A stretch of DNA of 5,840 bases from Actinomycetota bacterium (GTDB taxonomy: Bacteria > Actinomycetota > Thermoleophilia > Solirubrobacterales > Solirubrobacteraceae). Where the stretch lies: positions 1 to 5,840 of the forward strand of contig WLNG01000098.1 in the NCBI GenBank assembly GCA_009699915.1, written 5' to 3'. The stretch's first letter is position 1. Each line of letters opens with the position of its first letter. The position numbers were made by a program, and so were the translations under genes. Below the pieces are notes generated by a model, which was not told the origin of the DNA, did not search any database, and saw only the letters and a program-made list of their open reading frames with translations. Of this stretch, positions 1 through 5,840 are shown in pieces.

Positions 1-1
1 C

Positions 2-211
2 GTTCTCTGGGGGGCACAGGGCAATGGCGAGGACCAGCGCTCGCGGCTGTACTGGGTTCCGGTGGCACTGCAGTCCTCCGACAGCCGCTATCTCGATGTG
101 CCGGTCGTCGACAGCTCGGGGACCGATCTCAACAGCGCGGTGCTGCTCACCTGCCCGCTCTTCAGCGAGACACCCGACGGCTGCTCGATCTTGCGCCTGA
201 CGCCGGCGTAG
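2..211 (+). CDS. C-terminal fragment of an unrecognised protein
   Basis: An open frame enters from the left edge and ends at TAG (209-211), leaving 69 residues. It begins VLWGAQGNGEDQ and ends CSILRLTPA. Nearly all codons end in G or C, as in the clear genes of the window, which supports real coding. The fragment has two cysteines (in LLTCPLF and DGCSI) and no transmembrane stretch. I do not recognise the family, and too little is left to assign one. The stop lies 41 bases before the glycosyltransferase start, on the same strand, with no obvious hairpin terminator between them, so it could belong to the same transcript. The reading frame is well supported; function is unknown. Confidence 0.6.
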   Translation, partial: VLWGAQGNGEDQRSRLYWVPVALQSSDSRYLDVPVVDSSGTDLNSAVLLTCPLFSETPDGCSILRLTPA

Positions 212-252
212 CCGATGCGCGCCTGACCGACGACCCGCGTAGCGTTCGGCCC

Positions 253-1176
253 GTGTCACTACTGCGCGCGCTGATCGTCACGAACATGTGGCCCTCCCCG
301 GAGGCACCGGCACTCGGCTGCTTCGTGCGCGACCAGGTGGAGGCGCTGCGCGCTCTTCCGGACGAGAACCTGGAGATCGAGGTCTTCTCGTTCCCCCCCG
401 GCCGCTACGCGGGCGCGATGCGCGAACTGCGTCGCCTGCCGGGCCAGCCGTTCGACATCGTCCACGCCCACTTCGGACTGAGCGCCTGGCCGGCGCTGGC
501 CGCACGCGGCCACGCGCGTCTTGTGACGCTCCACGGCACCGACGTGCGTCACCCGCGCTCGCGCCGGATCACGCAGGCCGCACTCCCCTTCCAGGATCTC
601 GTCGCCGTTGCCAGCGAGGAGCTGCGCGATGCACTGCCGCGCGGCGCCGGGAAGGTCGAGGTGCTCCCCTGCGGTGTCGCCCCACGCTTCCGCAGGCTCG
701 ACCGTGGCGAAGCGCGCGCACGCCTCGGCCTCGACGCCGGCGGGCGTTACCTGCTCTTCCCGGCCGATCCGGCACGCGCCGGCAAGCGCCACGACCGTGC
801 GCAGGAGATCGCAGCGCGCACCGGCGCGGTGCTGCTGAGCGCCGGCGCGATCGGGCCCGAAGAGATGCCCTGGTGGATCAACGCCGCCAACGCCGTGATC
901 GTGCCCTCGGACCATGAGGGATTCGGCCTCGCCGTGCTCGAGGCGCTCGCCTGCGATGTCCCGGTGATCGCCGCGCCGACCGGCGTCCACGCCGAGGCGC
1001 TCGCGGGCATCGAGGGAACACGTTGCGCGCCCTTTGACACAGAAGCCTGGGTCGCCGCGGCCGCTGGGCACCTCGACGCCCCGGACCCACGGATCGCGGG
1101 GCACGAGCGCGCCCAGCGCTGGAGCGCCGCAGCGATGGCCCGCCGCGTGGCGGACGCGTGGCGGACGCTGCTCTAG
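253..1176 (+). CDS. Glycosyltransferase family 4 (GT-B fold)
   Basis: This 307-residue protein is a predicted retaining glycosyltransferase that moves a sugar from a nucleotide-sugar donor to an acceptor, probably a cell-surface glycan or glycolipid; neither substrate can be read from sequence. The N-terminal acceptor half opens with LIVTNMWPSPEAPALGCFV (8-26), an opening typical of TuaC-like GT4 enzymes. It also carries HAHFG (71-75) and LHGTD (93-97). The C-terminal donor half has PCGV (139-142), FPADPARAGKR (169-179) and the GT4 EX7E signature in EGFGLAVLE (E222 and E230), followed by DVPVIAAPTGVHAEAL. Both halves are present, but it is somewhat shorter than the 350-400 residues usual for the family. 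No signal peptide or membrane segment is visible, so it should act on the cytoplasmic face of the membrane. The start is GTG at 253; I see no good Shine-Dalgarno and no in-frame ATG or GTG between it and the preceding gene. It is the first complete gene of a close same-strand run ending in nadB. Confidence 0.88.
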   Translation: MSLLRALIVTNMWPSPEAPALGCFVRDQVEALRALPDENLEIEVFSFPPGRYAGAMRELRRLPGQPFDIVHAHFGLSAWPALAARGHARLVTLHGTDVRHPRSRRITQAALPFQDLVAVASEELRDALPRGAGKVEVLPCGVAPRFRRLDRGEARARLGLDAGGRYLLFPADPARAGKRHDRAQEIAARTGAVLLSAGAIGPEEMPWWINAANAVIVPSDHEGFGLAVLEALACDVPVIAAPTGVHAEALAGIEGTRCAPFDTEAWVAAAAGHLDAPDPRIAGHERAQRWSAAAMARRVADAWRTLL

Positions 1177-1207
1177 ACTCGCGCCGGCGGGTATCCCCCG
1201 CTCCGTC

Positions 1208-1831
1208 ATGGGCCTCAAGGACCGCATTCTCGGCCGCAGCGCCGACTCAAGCACCGTCGCGACCGAGCCGGTCCCAGACGACATCACGATCCTGCGCCCT
1301 GGCGGGGCCGTCACACCGGCAGCGCCGCAGGACACGCTGATCGGCGGCTCCACCGCGGGGCTCGACCACACGCCCGCCGAGCCGTTCGCGCCTGTGGAGC
1401 CCGAACCGGAGACCGCGCCAGCCGCTGTCACGGTGCCCGCGGCGGCGCCGGGCTTCCGCGAGCGCGGCCGCCTGCGCCGGCGCCTGCGTCACCTGCGCGA
1501 GCTGCGCGAACTGGGATTCCGCGACCTCGGCGGACTCGTCTTCGACCAGCACCGCTTCCAGCGTCCGAACGAGGACCTGGTTGCAGCCAAGGTCGTCGCG
1601 ATCGATGCCGTCGATCGCGAGCTGCGCCTCCTGCAGGACACGCTCCACGATCGCAGGCCGCTCGACGAGCTCTACCGCGCAGGCGTGTCGGCCTGCTCGC
1701 GCTGCGGAACGCTGCACGGCAGCGATGCGAACTTCTGCCCGAACTGCGGGCTGCCATTCGCTGGATTGCGCCCGGTCGCTGGGATGGGCGCCGCGGCGCC
1801 GCAGCCGACCGACGATCCGTCCTCCACATGA
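1208..1831 (+). CDS. Zinc-ribbon protein with charged helical middle
   Basis: This 207-residue protein has no assigned function. I chose ATG 1208 (MGLKDRILGRS) because the frame's upstream extension starts at a TTG inside the glycosyltransferase gene and would overlap it by 143 bases. Three parts are visible. Residues 1 to about 75 are Ala/Pro/Glu-rich and probably disordered. From about 80 to 155 there is a strongly charged helical stretch rich in Arg, Leu and Glu (for example RLRRRLRHLRELRELGF), likely a coiled coil. Near the C-terminus is a zinc ribbon, C163-x2-C166-x10-C177-x2-C180, followed by a short Pro/Ala tail. Zinc binding and a protein or nucleic-acid interaction role are inferences. 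The gene starts 31 bases after the glycosyltransferase stop. Its TGA overlaps the ATG of the next gene (ATGA, 1828-1831), which points to translational coupling with a second zinc-ribbon protein. Confidence 0.8.
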   Translation: MGLKDRILGRSADSSTVATEPVPDDITILRPGGAVTPAAPQDTLIGGSTAGLDHTPAEPFAPVEPEPETAPAAVTVPAAAPGFRERGRLRRRLRHLRELRELGFRDLGGLVFDQHRFQRPNEDLVAAKVVAIDAVDRELRLLQDTLHDRRPLDELYRAGVSACSRCGTLHGSDANFCPNCGLPFAGLRPVAGMGAAAPQPTDDPSST

Positions 1832-2181
1832 CCTGGACGGGCGCGGATGCGATCTCGCCCCCCGACCCGTGGGCGATCGCCTGCCCGCGCTGCGGAGCAA
1901 CCCTCGCCGGTGACCAGGACTGGTGCCTGAACTGCGGCGCGCCGGCCCGAACCGTCATCGCCCCGACGCCCCATTGGCGCCGGCCGATCCTTTTGCTGCT
2001 GACGATCGCGGCTTTGGGCCTGGGTGGGCTCGTCGCCGCCTTCATCGCGCTGACGAACGATGACCCGCCACCATCGCTGACGATCACTCGCACGACGACG
2101 CTGGAGCCGGGAGCCGCTCCGCCGCCCGGCGTGAAGACCGTGACCGGTCCGACGACGACCGCCGCGCCCGGGACTCCGTGA
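1828..2181 (+). CDS. Membrane-anchored zinc-ribbon protein
   Basis: This is a 117-residue single-pass membrane protein of unknown function. A zinc ribbon lies near the N-terminus: C19-x2-C22-x10-C33-x2-C36, the same spacing as in the gene before it. Then comes a basic patch (HWRRP, 49-53) and one hydrophobic segment at about 53-75 (ILLLLTIAALGLGGLVAAFIAL in character). The rest is a Thr/Pro-rich tail of about 40 residues with runs such as TRTTTLEPGAAPPPG. By the positive-inside rule the ribbon should be cytoplasmic and the tail outside; this topology is inferred. The start ATG overlaps the previous stop, and its own TGA overlaps the GTG of nadB (GTGA, 2178-2181). No separate Shine-Dalgarno is evident, so expression probably depends on coupling. 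A scaffold or sensor role is possible but not shown. Confidence 0.78.
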   Translation: MTWTGADAISPPDPWAIACPRCGATLAGDQDWCLNCGAPARTVIAPTPHWRRPILLLLTIAALGLGGLVAAFIALTNDDPPPSLTITRTTTLEPGAAPPPGVKTVTGPTTTAAPGTP

Positions 2182-3629
2182 GCGCACCCGAACAGATCGA
2201 CGTCGACATCGTCGTCGTCGGTGCCGGCGCGGCCGGCCTCTCTGCAGCGCTTACCGCAACCGCCGAGGGAGCGCGCGTCGCCGTCGTCACCGCTACGGCG
2301 CTCGCACAGACGGCGAGCTACTGGGCGCAGGGCGGGCTGGCCGCCGCCCTGGCGATCGACGACACACCGCTGCTGCACCTAGAGGACACCGAACGCGCGG
2401 GCCGCGAACTGGTGCGCCGCTCGGCCGCAGAGGTGCTCGTCAGCGAGGCTCCCGAGATGATCCTCGGCCTGCAGCGGCGCGGGGTCGTCTTCGACGCTGA
2501 CCGACATGGCAATTTCGCGCTCGGGCTCGAAGGCGGGCATTCACGGCGGCGGATCGTCCACGCCGGAGGCAGCGCGACCGGTCGCCGGCTCGTGCGTCAA
2601 CTCTCCGCCGAGCTCGTTTCCCAGCCCAGCGTGATCGTGCGCGAGCAACGCCGCGCCGCCTCGCTCTGGCAGGAAGAGGGACGAGTGCTCGGTGTCGTCT
2701 GCGACGACGGCCTTGCCGTGCGCGCCCGCGCGACGATTATCGCGGCAGGCGGCGCGGCCGCTCTTTGGAGCAGGACGACCAACCCGCCAGGGTCGCTGGG
2801 CGGCGGCATGCTGCTCGCGTGGGGCGCAGGCGCTGCGGTCGCCGATCTCGAGTTCGTCCAGTTCCATCCGACCGCCGTCACCGGCGTCCCGGGGCGCGAG
2901 GGCTTTCTGATCACCGAAGCGATCCGCGGGGAGGGCGCGGTGCTGCTCGACCCCGCCGGCGAACGGTTCGTCGAGGAGCTCGCCCCGCGCGACGAGGTCG
3001 CCACCGCGATCTGGAACGTGCTCGAGCGCACCGGAGCGCAGGCCGTCCAGCTCGACATGCGCGCCGTCGACCCGGCGCGCTTCCCGAACGTGGTTGAGGC
3101 GCTGCGCAGCTCAGGACTCGACCCCGCTCGCGAGACGATTCCGGTCGCGCCGGCGGCTCATTACGTGATGGGGGGGGTTGTCACCGACCTCCATGGGGAC
3201 ACCGGCGTACCGGGGCTCTACGCGGTCGGGGAATCGGCGTGCACCGGCCTGCACGGCGCGAACCGTCTCGCCTCCAACTCCCTCACGGAGTGCGTGGTGT
3301 TCGGCGCGCGTGCCGCTCGCGCCGCCCTCGGCGAACCGGCGATCGCTCCCACCGGCCCGCCCCCCGCTCCCGAGCCTGCGCAGGACCCGCAGCGGACGAC
3401 GCAGGACGCCATGTGGCGACACGCCGGGCTGGTGCGCGACGCCGAGGGCCTCGCGCTCCTGGCGGCCGACCCGCACCCGCTCGCCCGCCTGGTGGCGCGC
3501 TGCGCGCTCGCCCGCGAAGAGAGCCGCGGCTCGCATGTCCGGCGCGACTTTCCCCAGACCGACCCAGGGCTCGCCATGCACCACGCGGTCGTACGCGGCG
3601 ACGAGCCGCATCTCGAAGTCTGGCGCTGA
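2178..3629 (+). CDS. nadB: L-aspartate oxidase (quinolinate/NAD synthesis)
   Basis: NadB is a cytoplasmic FAD enzyme that oxidises L-aspartate to iminoaspartate. NadA condenses this with dihydroxyacetone phosphate to give quinolinate for de novo NAD synthesis. The 483-residue product has the N-terminal FAD-binding G15-x-G17-x2-G20 (VVVGAGAAGLSAAL) and the flavin-attachment-region-like SYWAQGGLAAAL (47-58). It also has the family block LEGGHSRRRIVHAGG. Residues matching the catalytic set known from the E. coli enzyme are all visible: E118, H230 (FVQFHPTA), R271 (APRDEVATAI), H328 (AAHYVMGG) and R363 (LHGANRLASNSLTEC). The tyrosine-poor SYWAQGG, rather than a histidine for covalent FAD, and the aspartate-oxidase motifs favour NadB over succinate dehydrogenase or fumarate reductase flavoprotein. 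The C-terminal helical part after R363 is about 120 residues, shorter than in E. coli (540 total), but ends normally with ESRGSHVRRDFP. The GTG start overlaps the preceding stop by four bases. No nadA or nadC lies beside it in this window. Confidence 0.95.
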   Translation: MSAPEQIDVDIVVVGAGAAGLSAALTATAEGARVAVVTATALAQTASYWAQGGLAAALAIDDTPLLHLEDTERAGRELVRRSAAEVLVSEAPEMILGLQRRGVVFDADRHGNFALGLEGGHSRRRIVHAGGSATGRRLVRQLSAELVSQPSVIVREQRRAASLWQEEGRVLGVVCDDGLAVRARATIIAAGGAAALWSRTTNPPGSLGGGMLLAWGAGAAVADLEFVQFHPTAVTGVPGREGFLITEAIRGEGAVLLDPAGERFVEELAPRDEVATAIWNVLERTGAQAVQLDMRAVDPARFPNVVEALRSSGLDPARETIPVAPAAHYVMGGVVTDLHGDTGVPGLYAVGESACTGLHGANRLASNSLTECVVFGARAARAALGEPAIAPTGPPPAPEPAQDPQRTTQDAMWRHAGLVRDAEGLALLAADPHPLARLVARCALAREESRGSHVRRDFPQTDPGLAMHHAVVRGDEPHLEVWR

Positions 3630-3665
3630 CCCGAAGTCCCTGCAAAGGGGGCCGCTCGCGCCTTA

Positions 3666-3687
3666 ACACGAACTTCATGTTTCGTGT
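3666..3687. promoter_or_regulatory. Inverted repeat ahead of the Cys/His protein gene
   Basis: ACACGAA (3666-3672) and TTCGTGT (3681-3687) form a perfect 7-base inverted repeat around an 8-base spacer, in a locally AT-richer patch between nadB and the next gene. It sits 37 bases after the nadB stop and 95 bases before the downstream start. The symmetry suits binding of a dimeric regulator. It could instead be a weak transcription terminator hairpin for the nadB run: the stem is short and AT-leaning, and the bases after it (GTTTC) are not a true T-tract. I cannot choose between these from sequence. Confidence 0.4.
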
Positions 3688-3765
3688 GTTTCAGCGTTCA
3701 TACAAGCGGCGGATACTCGTTCCCGGCTGCTGCTGGGAGACGGCTGACCACCGCAATTCGACGCT

Positions 3766-3771
3766 AAGGGG
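3766..3771 (+). promoter_or_regulatory. Probable ribosome binding site
   Basis: AAGGGG lies 11 bases before the ATG at 3783. It is a fair, slightly distant Shine-Dalgarno match and the clearest one in the window. With the 153-base gap after nadB, it suggests this gene is translated independently rather than coupled to nadB. Confidence 0.45.
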
Positions 3772-3782
3772 CCTGAACCACG

Positions 3783-4211
3783 ATGTATCAGTTGAGCAGG
3801 GCGATCTACCGGGAGCTCGCATCCGACATCGCAACCGGCAAGCGCGGTCACGCGGAGGTCCTGCAAGCCTGCGAGCGGGCCGTTGAGCGGCTGGCGACCG
3901 ATCGTCACTACTTCGCGCAGCCCGCCCGCACGCTCTATCGCGATGTGCGCCCGCACTTCCCGCTCCACGCTCAGGCCCAGGTATGGGCGGTGGTCCAGCA
4001 GTACATGGAGGTCTCCGACCAGCTCCTTATCAGCCTGACCGCCGGCGGGCGGGATGCGTTCGGCAACCCGCTCAAGTGCCGATCGACGACCCGTCGCGGC
4101 ACCCCGTGCCAGCGCATTCCGGTGCACGAGAACGGCTACTGCCCGTCACACCAGCATCTCGCCGAGACCGAGCGCACCAAGAGCTCCGGCGACATTCGGA
4201 TGGCCGCTTGA
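3783..4211 (+). CDS. Uncharacterised protein with C-terminal CCCH motif
   Basis: This 142-residue protein is not one I can assign to a function. The N-terminal two-thirds (about 1-90) look helical, starting MYQLSRAIYRELASDI and including a stretch with several aromatic residues (HYFAQPARTLYRDVRPHF, 42-59). The C-terminus has C99-x9-C109-x10-C120-x2-H123, with KCRSTTRRGTPCQRIPV and NGYCPSHQHL around the ligands. This Cys-Thr-Arg-Gly-x-Pro-Cys ... Cys-x2-His pattern resembles small zinc-binding motifs found at the end of many actinobacterial and phage proteins, so metal binding is likely but unproven. There is no signal peptide or membrane segment, so it is probably cytoplasmic. It stands 153 bases after nadB behind an inverted repeat and a visible ribosome binding site, so it probably has its own promoter. 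A HyuA-like gene starts 55 bases after its stop, but nothing else links their functions. Confidence 0.8.
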   Translation: MYQLSRAIYRELASDIATGKRGHAEVLQACERAVERLATDRHYFAQPARTLYRDVRPHFPLHAQAQVWAVVQQYMEVSDQLLISLTAGGRDAFGNPLKCRSTTRRGTPCQRIPVHENGYCPSHQHLAETERTKSSGDIRMAA

Positions 4212-4266
4212 GCGGCGACGTCGCCGCGCGCAGTACCGGAGCACGGCCGGCGGCGATAGCGTCCAC

Positions 4267-5840
4267 GTGGTGCTGCTCGGAGTCGATGTCGGAGGGACGT
4301 TCACCGACGCGGTCCTCGTCGGGTCCGGGCGCATCGTCACCGCGAAGGCCCCGACCACTCCGCAGGACCAGTCGCTTGGCGTGATGGCCGCCGTCGAGGC
4401 GGTCCTGCACGCCGCCGTGACGCAGCCAGGGGACGTGCGCGCCGTGGCCCACGGCATGACCGTCGCGACCAACGCCCTGCTGGAGGGCGTCTACGCCCGC
4501 ACCGCGTTCGTCGCAACCGAGGGGTTCACCGACCTGATCGAGCTCGGACGTCAGGCGCGCCCGGAGCTCTATCGCCTCTGCGCCTGCGCACCGGAGCCGA
4601 TCGCTCCGCCGCAGCGACGCTTCGGCGCGCCTGAGCGCCAGGGTCCGCGGACGACCGAGCGCCCGCTCTCCCCTGAAGCCGCACGCGCTCTCGCCGACGC
4701 GGTCGCCTCCTGTGAGCCGGAGGCGGTCGCGGTCTGCCTCCTGCACTCCTGGCGCGACCCGGTCCACGAGCTGCTGCTCGCCACCGCGCTGCGCGATCGA
4801 CTGGGCGAGCGAGTGCACCTCTCGCTCTCGCACGAGGTTGTCGGAACCTTCCGCGAGTACGAACGGGCTGCGACGACGGAGATCGACGCCGCGCTCTCCC
4901 CGCTGCTGGGGACGTATCTCACGCGGCTGCTGGACCGCACCGCCGTCGCGGGTCTGCCGCAGCCCCAGATCATGCAGTCCAACGGCGGCCTGATCGATGC
5001 GCAGACGGCAGCTGGCCACGCGGCGCTGACGGTCCTCTCAGGGCCGGCAGGCGGTGCGGCTGCGGCCTCGCTGATCGCCGCCGCCTCAGGGCGGCCGGAG
5101 CTGCTCTGCTTCGACATGGGCGGAACCTCCTGCGACGTCTGCGTGATCGAAGGCGGCCGAGCGCGCGAGACCAGTGGCGGCCGCGTCGCGGGGCGGCCGG
5201 TAGCCCTGCCGATGATCGACATCCATACCGTCGGTGCGGGCGGTGGCTCGATCGCGTGGCGCGACGAGGGCGGAGCGCTGCGCGTAGGACCTCAGTCGGC
5301 CGGCGCCGACCCAGGCCCCGCGGCCTACGGGCGTGGCGGGACCGAACCGACCGTCAGCGACGCACATGTCGTGCTCGGGCATCTGGCTAGCGACCGGCCG
5401 CTGGCGGGCGGCGTTCGGATCGACGGCGCCGCCGCACGCGAGGCGGTCGGACGGCTTGCACGCGACCTCGGGCTCACGCTCGACGCCTGCGCGGCGGGCA
5501 TCCTGCGCGTCGCGGACGCGGAGATGGTCCGCGCGCTGCGCGTGATGACGGTCGAGCGCGGGCTCGATCCTCGCGACTTCGCGCTGCTGGCGTTCGGCGG
5601 TGCGGGGCCGCTGCACGCCGCGGCGATCGCCGATGAGCTGGGGATCGACACGATCCTCGTTCCGCGTGCGTCCGGCGTGTTGAGCGCACTGGGCCTCGCG
5701 GCGGCCGACCGGCGCGTCCTGCGGCAGCGCTCGGTCCTGCTCGCGCAGGACGCGCTCACCGACGACGCATTGGACGCGATCGGTGATGAACTGCTGGAGG
5801 AGGGCCGCGCGATCCTCGGCGCACCGCAGGCGCACGCCGA
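4267..5840 (+). CDS. Hydantoinase/oxoprolinase subunit A, 3' truncated by window
   Basis: The frame runs open from GTG 4267 to the right edge, giving 524 residues; the family is usually about 650-700, so the C-terminal domain is missing only because the window ends. These proteins use an actin-like ATP-binding fold to activate cyclic amides or ketones (N-methylhydantoin, 5-oxoproline, acetone, acetophenone). They work with a B subunit. Visible motifs are the phosphate-1 loop DVGGTFTD (7-14), HGMTVATNALLE (62-73), FREYERAATT (195-204), MQSNGGL (236-242) and LSGPAGG (257-263). They continue with the phosphate-2 loop FDMGGTSCDV (282-291), HTVGAGGGSIA (320-330), SAGADPGPAAYGRGGTEPTVSD (344-365), FGGAGPLHA (443-451) and SGVLSALGL (469-477). 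The family call is firm; the substrate cannot be told. The start could also be the adjacent GTG at 4270. The frame is open further upstream but has no start codon, and no good Shine-Dalgarno is seen. A B subunit gene is expected just beyond the window. Confidence 0.93.
   Translation, partial: MVLLGVDVGGTFTDAVLVGSGRIVTAKAPTTPQDQSLGVMAAVEAVLHAAVTQPGDVRAVAHGMTVATNALLEGVYARTAFVATEGFTDLIELGRQARPELYRLCACAPEPIAPPQRRFGAPERQGPRTTERPLSPEAARALADAVASCEPEAVAVCLLHSWRDPVHELLLATALRDRLGERVHLSLSHEVVGTFREYERAATTEIDAALSPLLGTYLTRLLDRTAVAGLPQPQIMQSNGGLIDAQTAAGHAALTVLSGPAGGAAAASLIAAASGRPELLCFDMGGTSCDVCVIEGGRARETSGGRVAGRPVALPMIDIHTVGAGGGSIAWRDEGGALRVGPQSAGADPGPAAYGRGGTEPTVSDAHVVLGHLASDRPLAGGVRIDGAAAREAVGRLARDLGLTLDACAAGILRVADAEMVRALRVMTVERGLDPRDFALLAFGGAGPLHAAAIADELGIDTILVPRASGVLSALGLAAADRRVLRQRSVLLAQDALTDDALDAIGDELLEEGRAILGAPQAHA

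Noticed and set aside
1034..1207. Upstream extension of the first zinc-ribbon gene to a TTG start
   Set aside because: It would overlap the glycosyltransferase by 143 bases, and its translation looks like the out-of-frame reading of that gene; ATG 1208 gives a clean start.
259..1431. Minus-strand open frame of 390 codons opposite the glycosyltransferase
   Set aside because: The + strand frame has clear GT4 motifs; the minus-strand product is low-complexity and matches nothing recognisable. Long antisense frames are expected at this GC content.
1428..2378. Minus-strand open frame of 316 codons across the zinc-ribbon genes
   Set aside because: It runs opposite three coupled + strand genes, its product is Arg/Gly/Ala-rich without motifs, and it ends inside other genes.
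3636..3660. Possible terminator hairpin just after nadB (CCC...GGG)
   Set aside because: The stem is only three to four pairs and has no T-tract.
3669..3683. LexA/SOS-box-like sequence CGAAC-5-GTTTC
   Set aside because: Known Gram-positive SOS boxes keep a 4-base spacer (CGAAC-N4-GTTYC); this has 5, and LexA spacing is strict.
3689..3717. Possible sigma-70-type promoter (TTTCAG, 17 bases, GATACT)
   Set aside because: The -35 match is poor and the -10 only fair; not strong enough to annotate, though a promoter in this gap is likely.
4072..5019. Minus-strand frame of 315 codons, and another at 5086-5835
   Set aside because: Both lie opposite the HyuA-like gene, whose motifs are continuous across this whole stretch.

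Overview
This window is very GC-rich, with G or C at most third codon positions, GTG starts and genes that overlap by four bases. That fits a high-GC actinobacterium. The lineage-type hypothetical proteins make a soil Thermoleophilia/Solirubrobacterales-like genome my best guess, but this is an inference from style, not a taxonomic marker. All supported genes lie on the + strand; the long minus-strand reading frames are shadows of GC-rich coding sequence.

Layout: (1) 2-211, the C-terminal end of an unrecognised protein whose start is off the window. (2) 253-3629, a compact run of four genes: a GT-B family 4 glycosyltransferase, a soluble zinc-ribbon protein, a membrane-anchored zinc-ribbon protein, and L-aspartate oxidase (nadB). 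The second and third genes overlap by ATGA and the third and fourth by GTGA, so the last three are probably translationally coupled and the four are probably one transcript. NadB makes iminoaspartate for quinolinate/NAD synthesis; no nadA or nadC is next to it here. (3) 3630-3782, a 153-base intergenic region, relatively AT-rich in part, with an inverted repeat and a plausible ribosome binding site. (4) 3783-4211, a 142-residue protein with a C-terminal Cys-Cys-Cys-His motif that probably binds metal; function unknown. (5) 4267 to the window end, the first 524 residues of a hydantoinase/oxoprolinase family subunit A (HyuA-like). It is open to the edge and lacks its C-terminus. Its partner B subunit would be expected just downstream, outside the window.

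The metabolic genes (NadB, HyuA-like, glycosyltransferase) belong to known families. No mobile element, CRISPR array, tRNA or rRNA is evident, and I see no convincing case for a wholly new system. The parts least explained by known biology are the two successive zinc-ribbon proteins coupled to nadB, and the Cys/His-motif protein with the palindrome in front of it.
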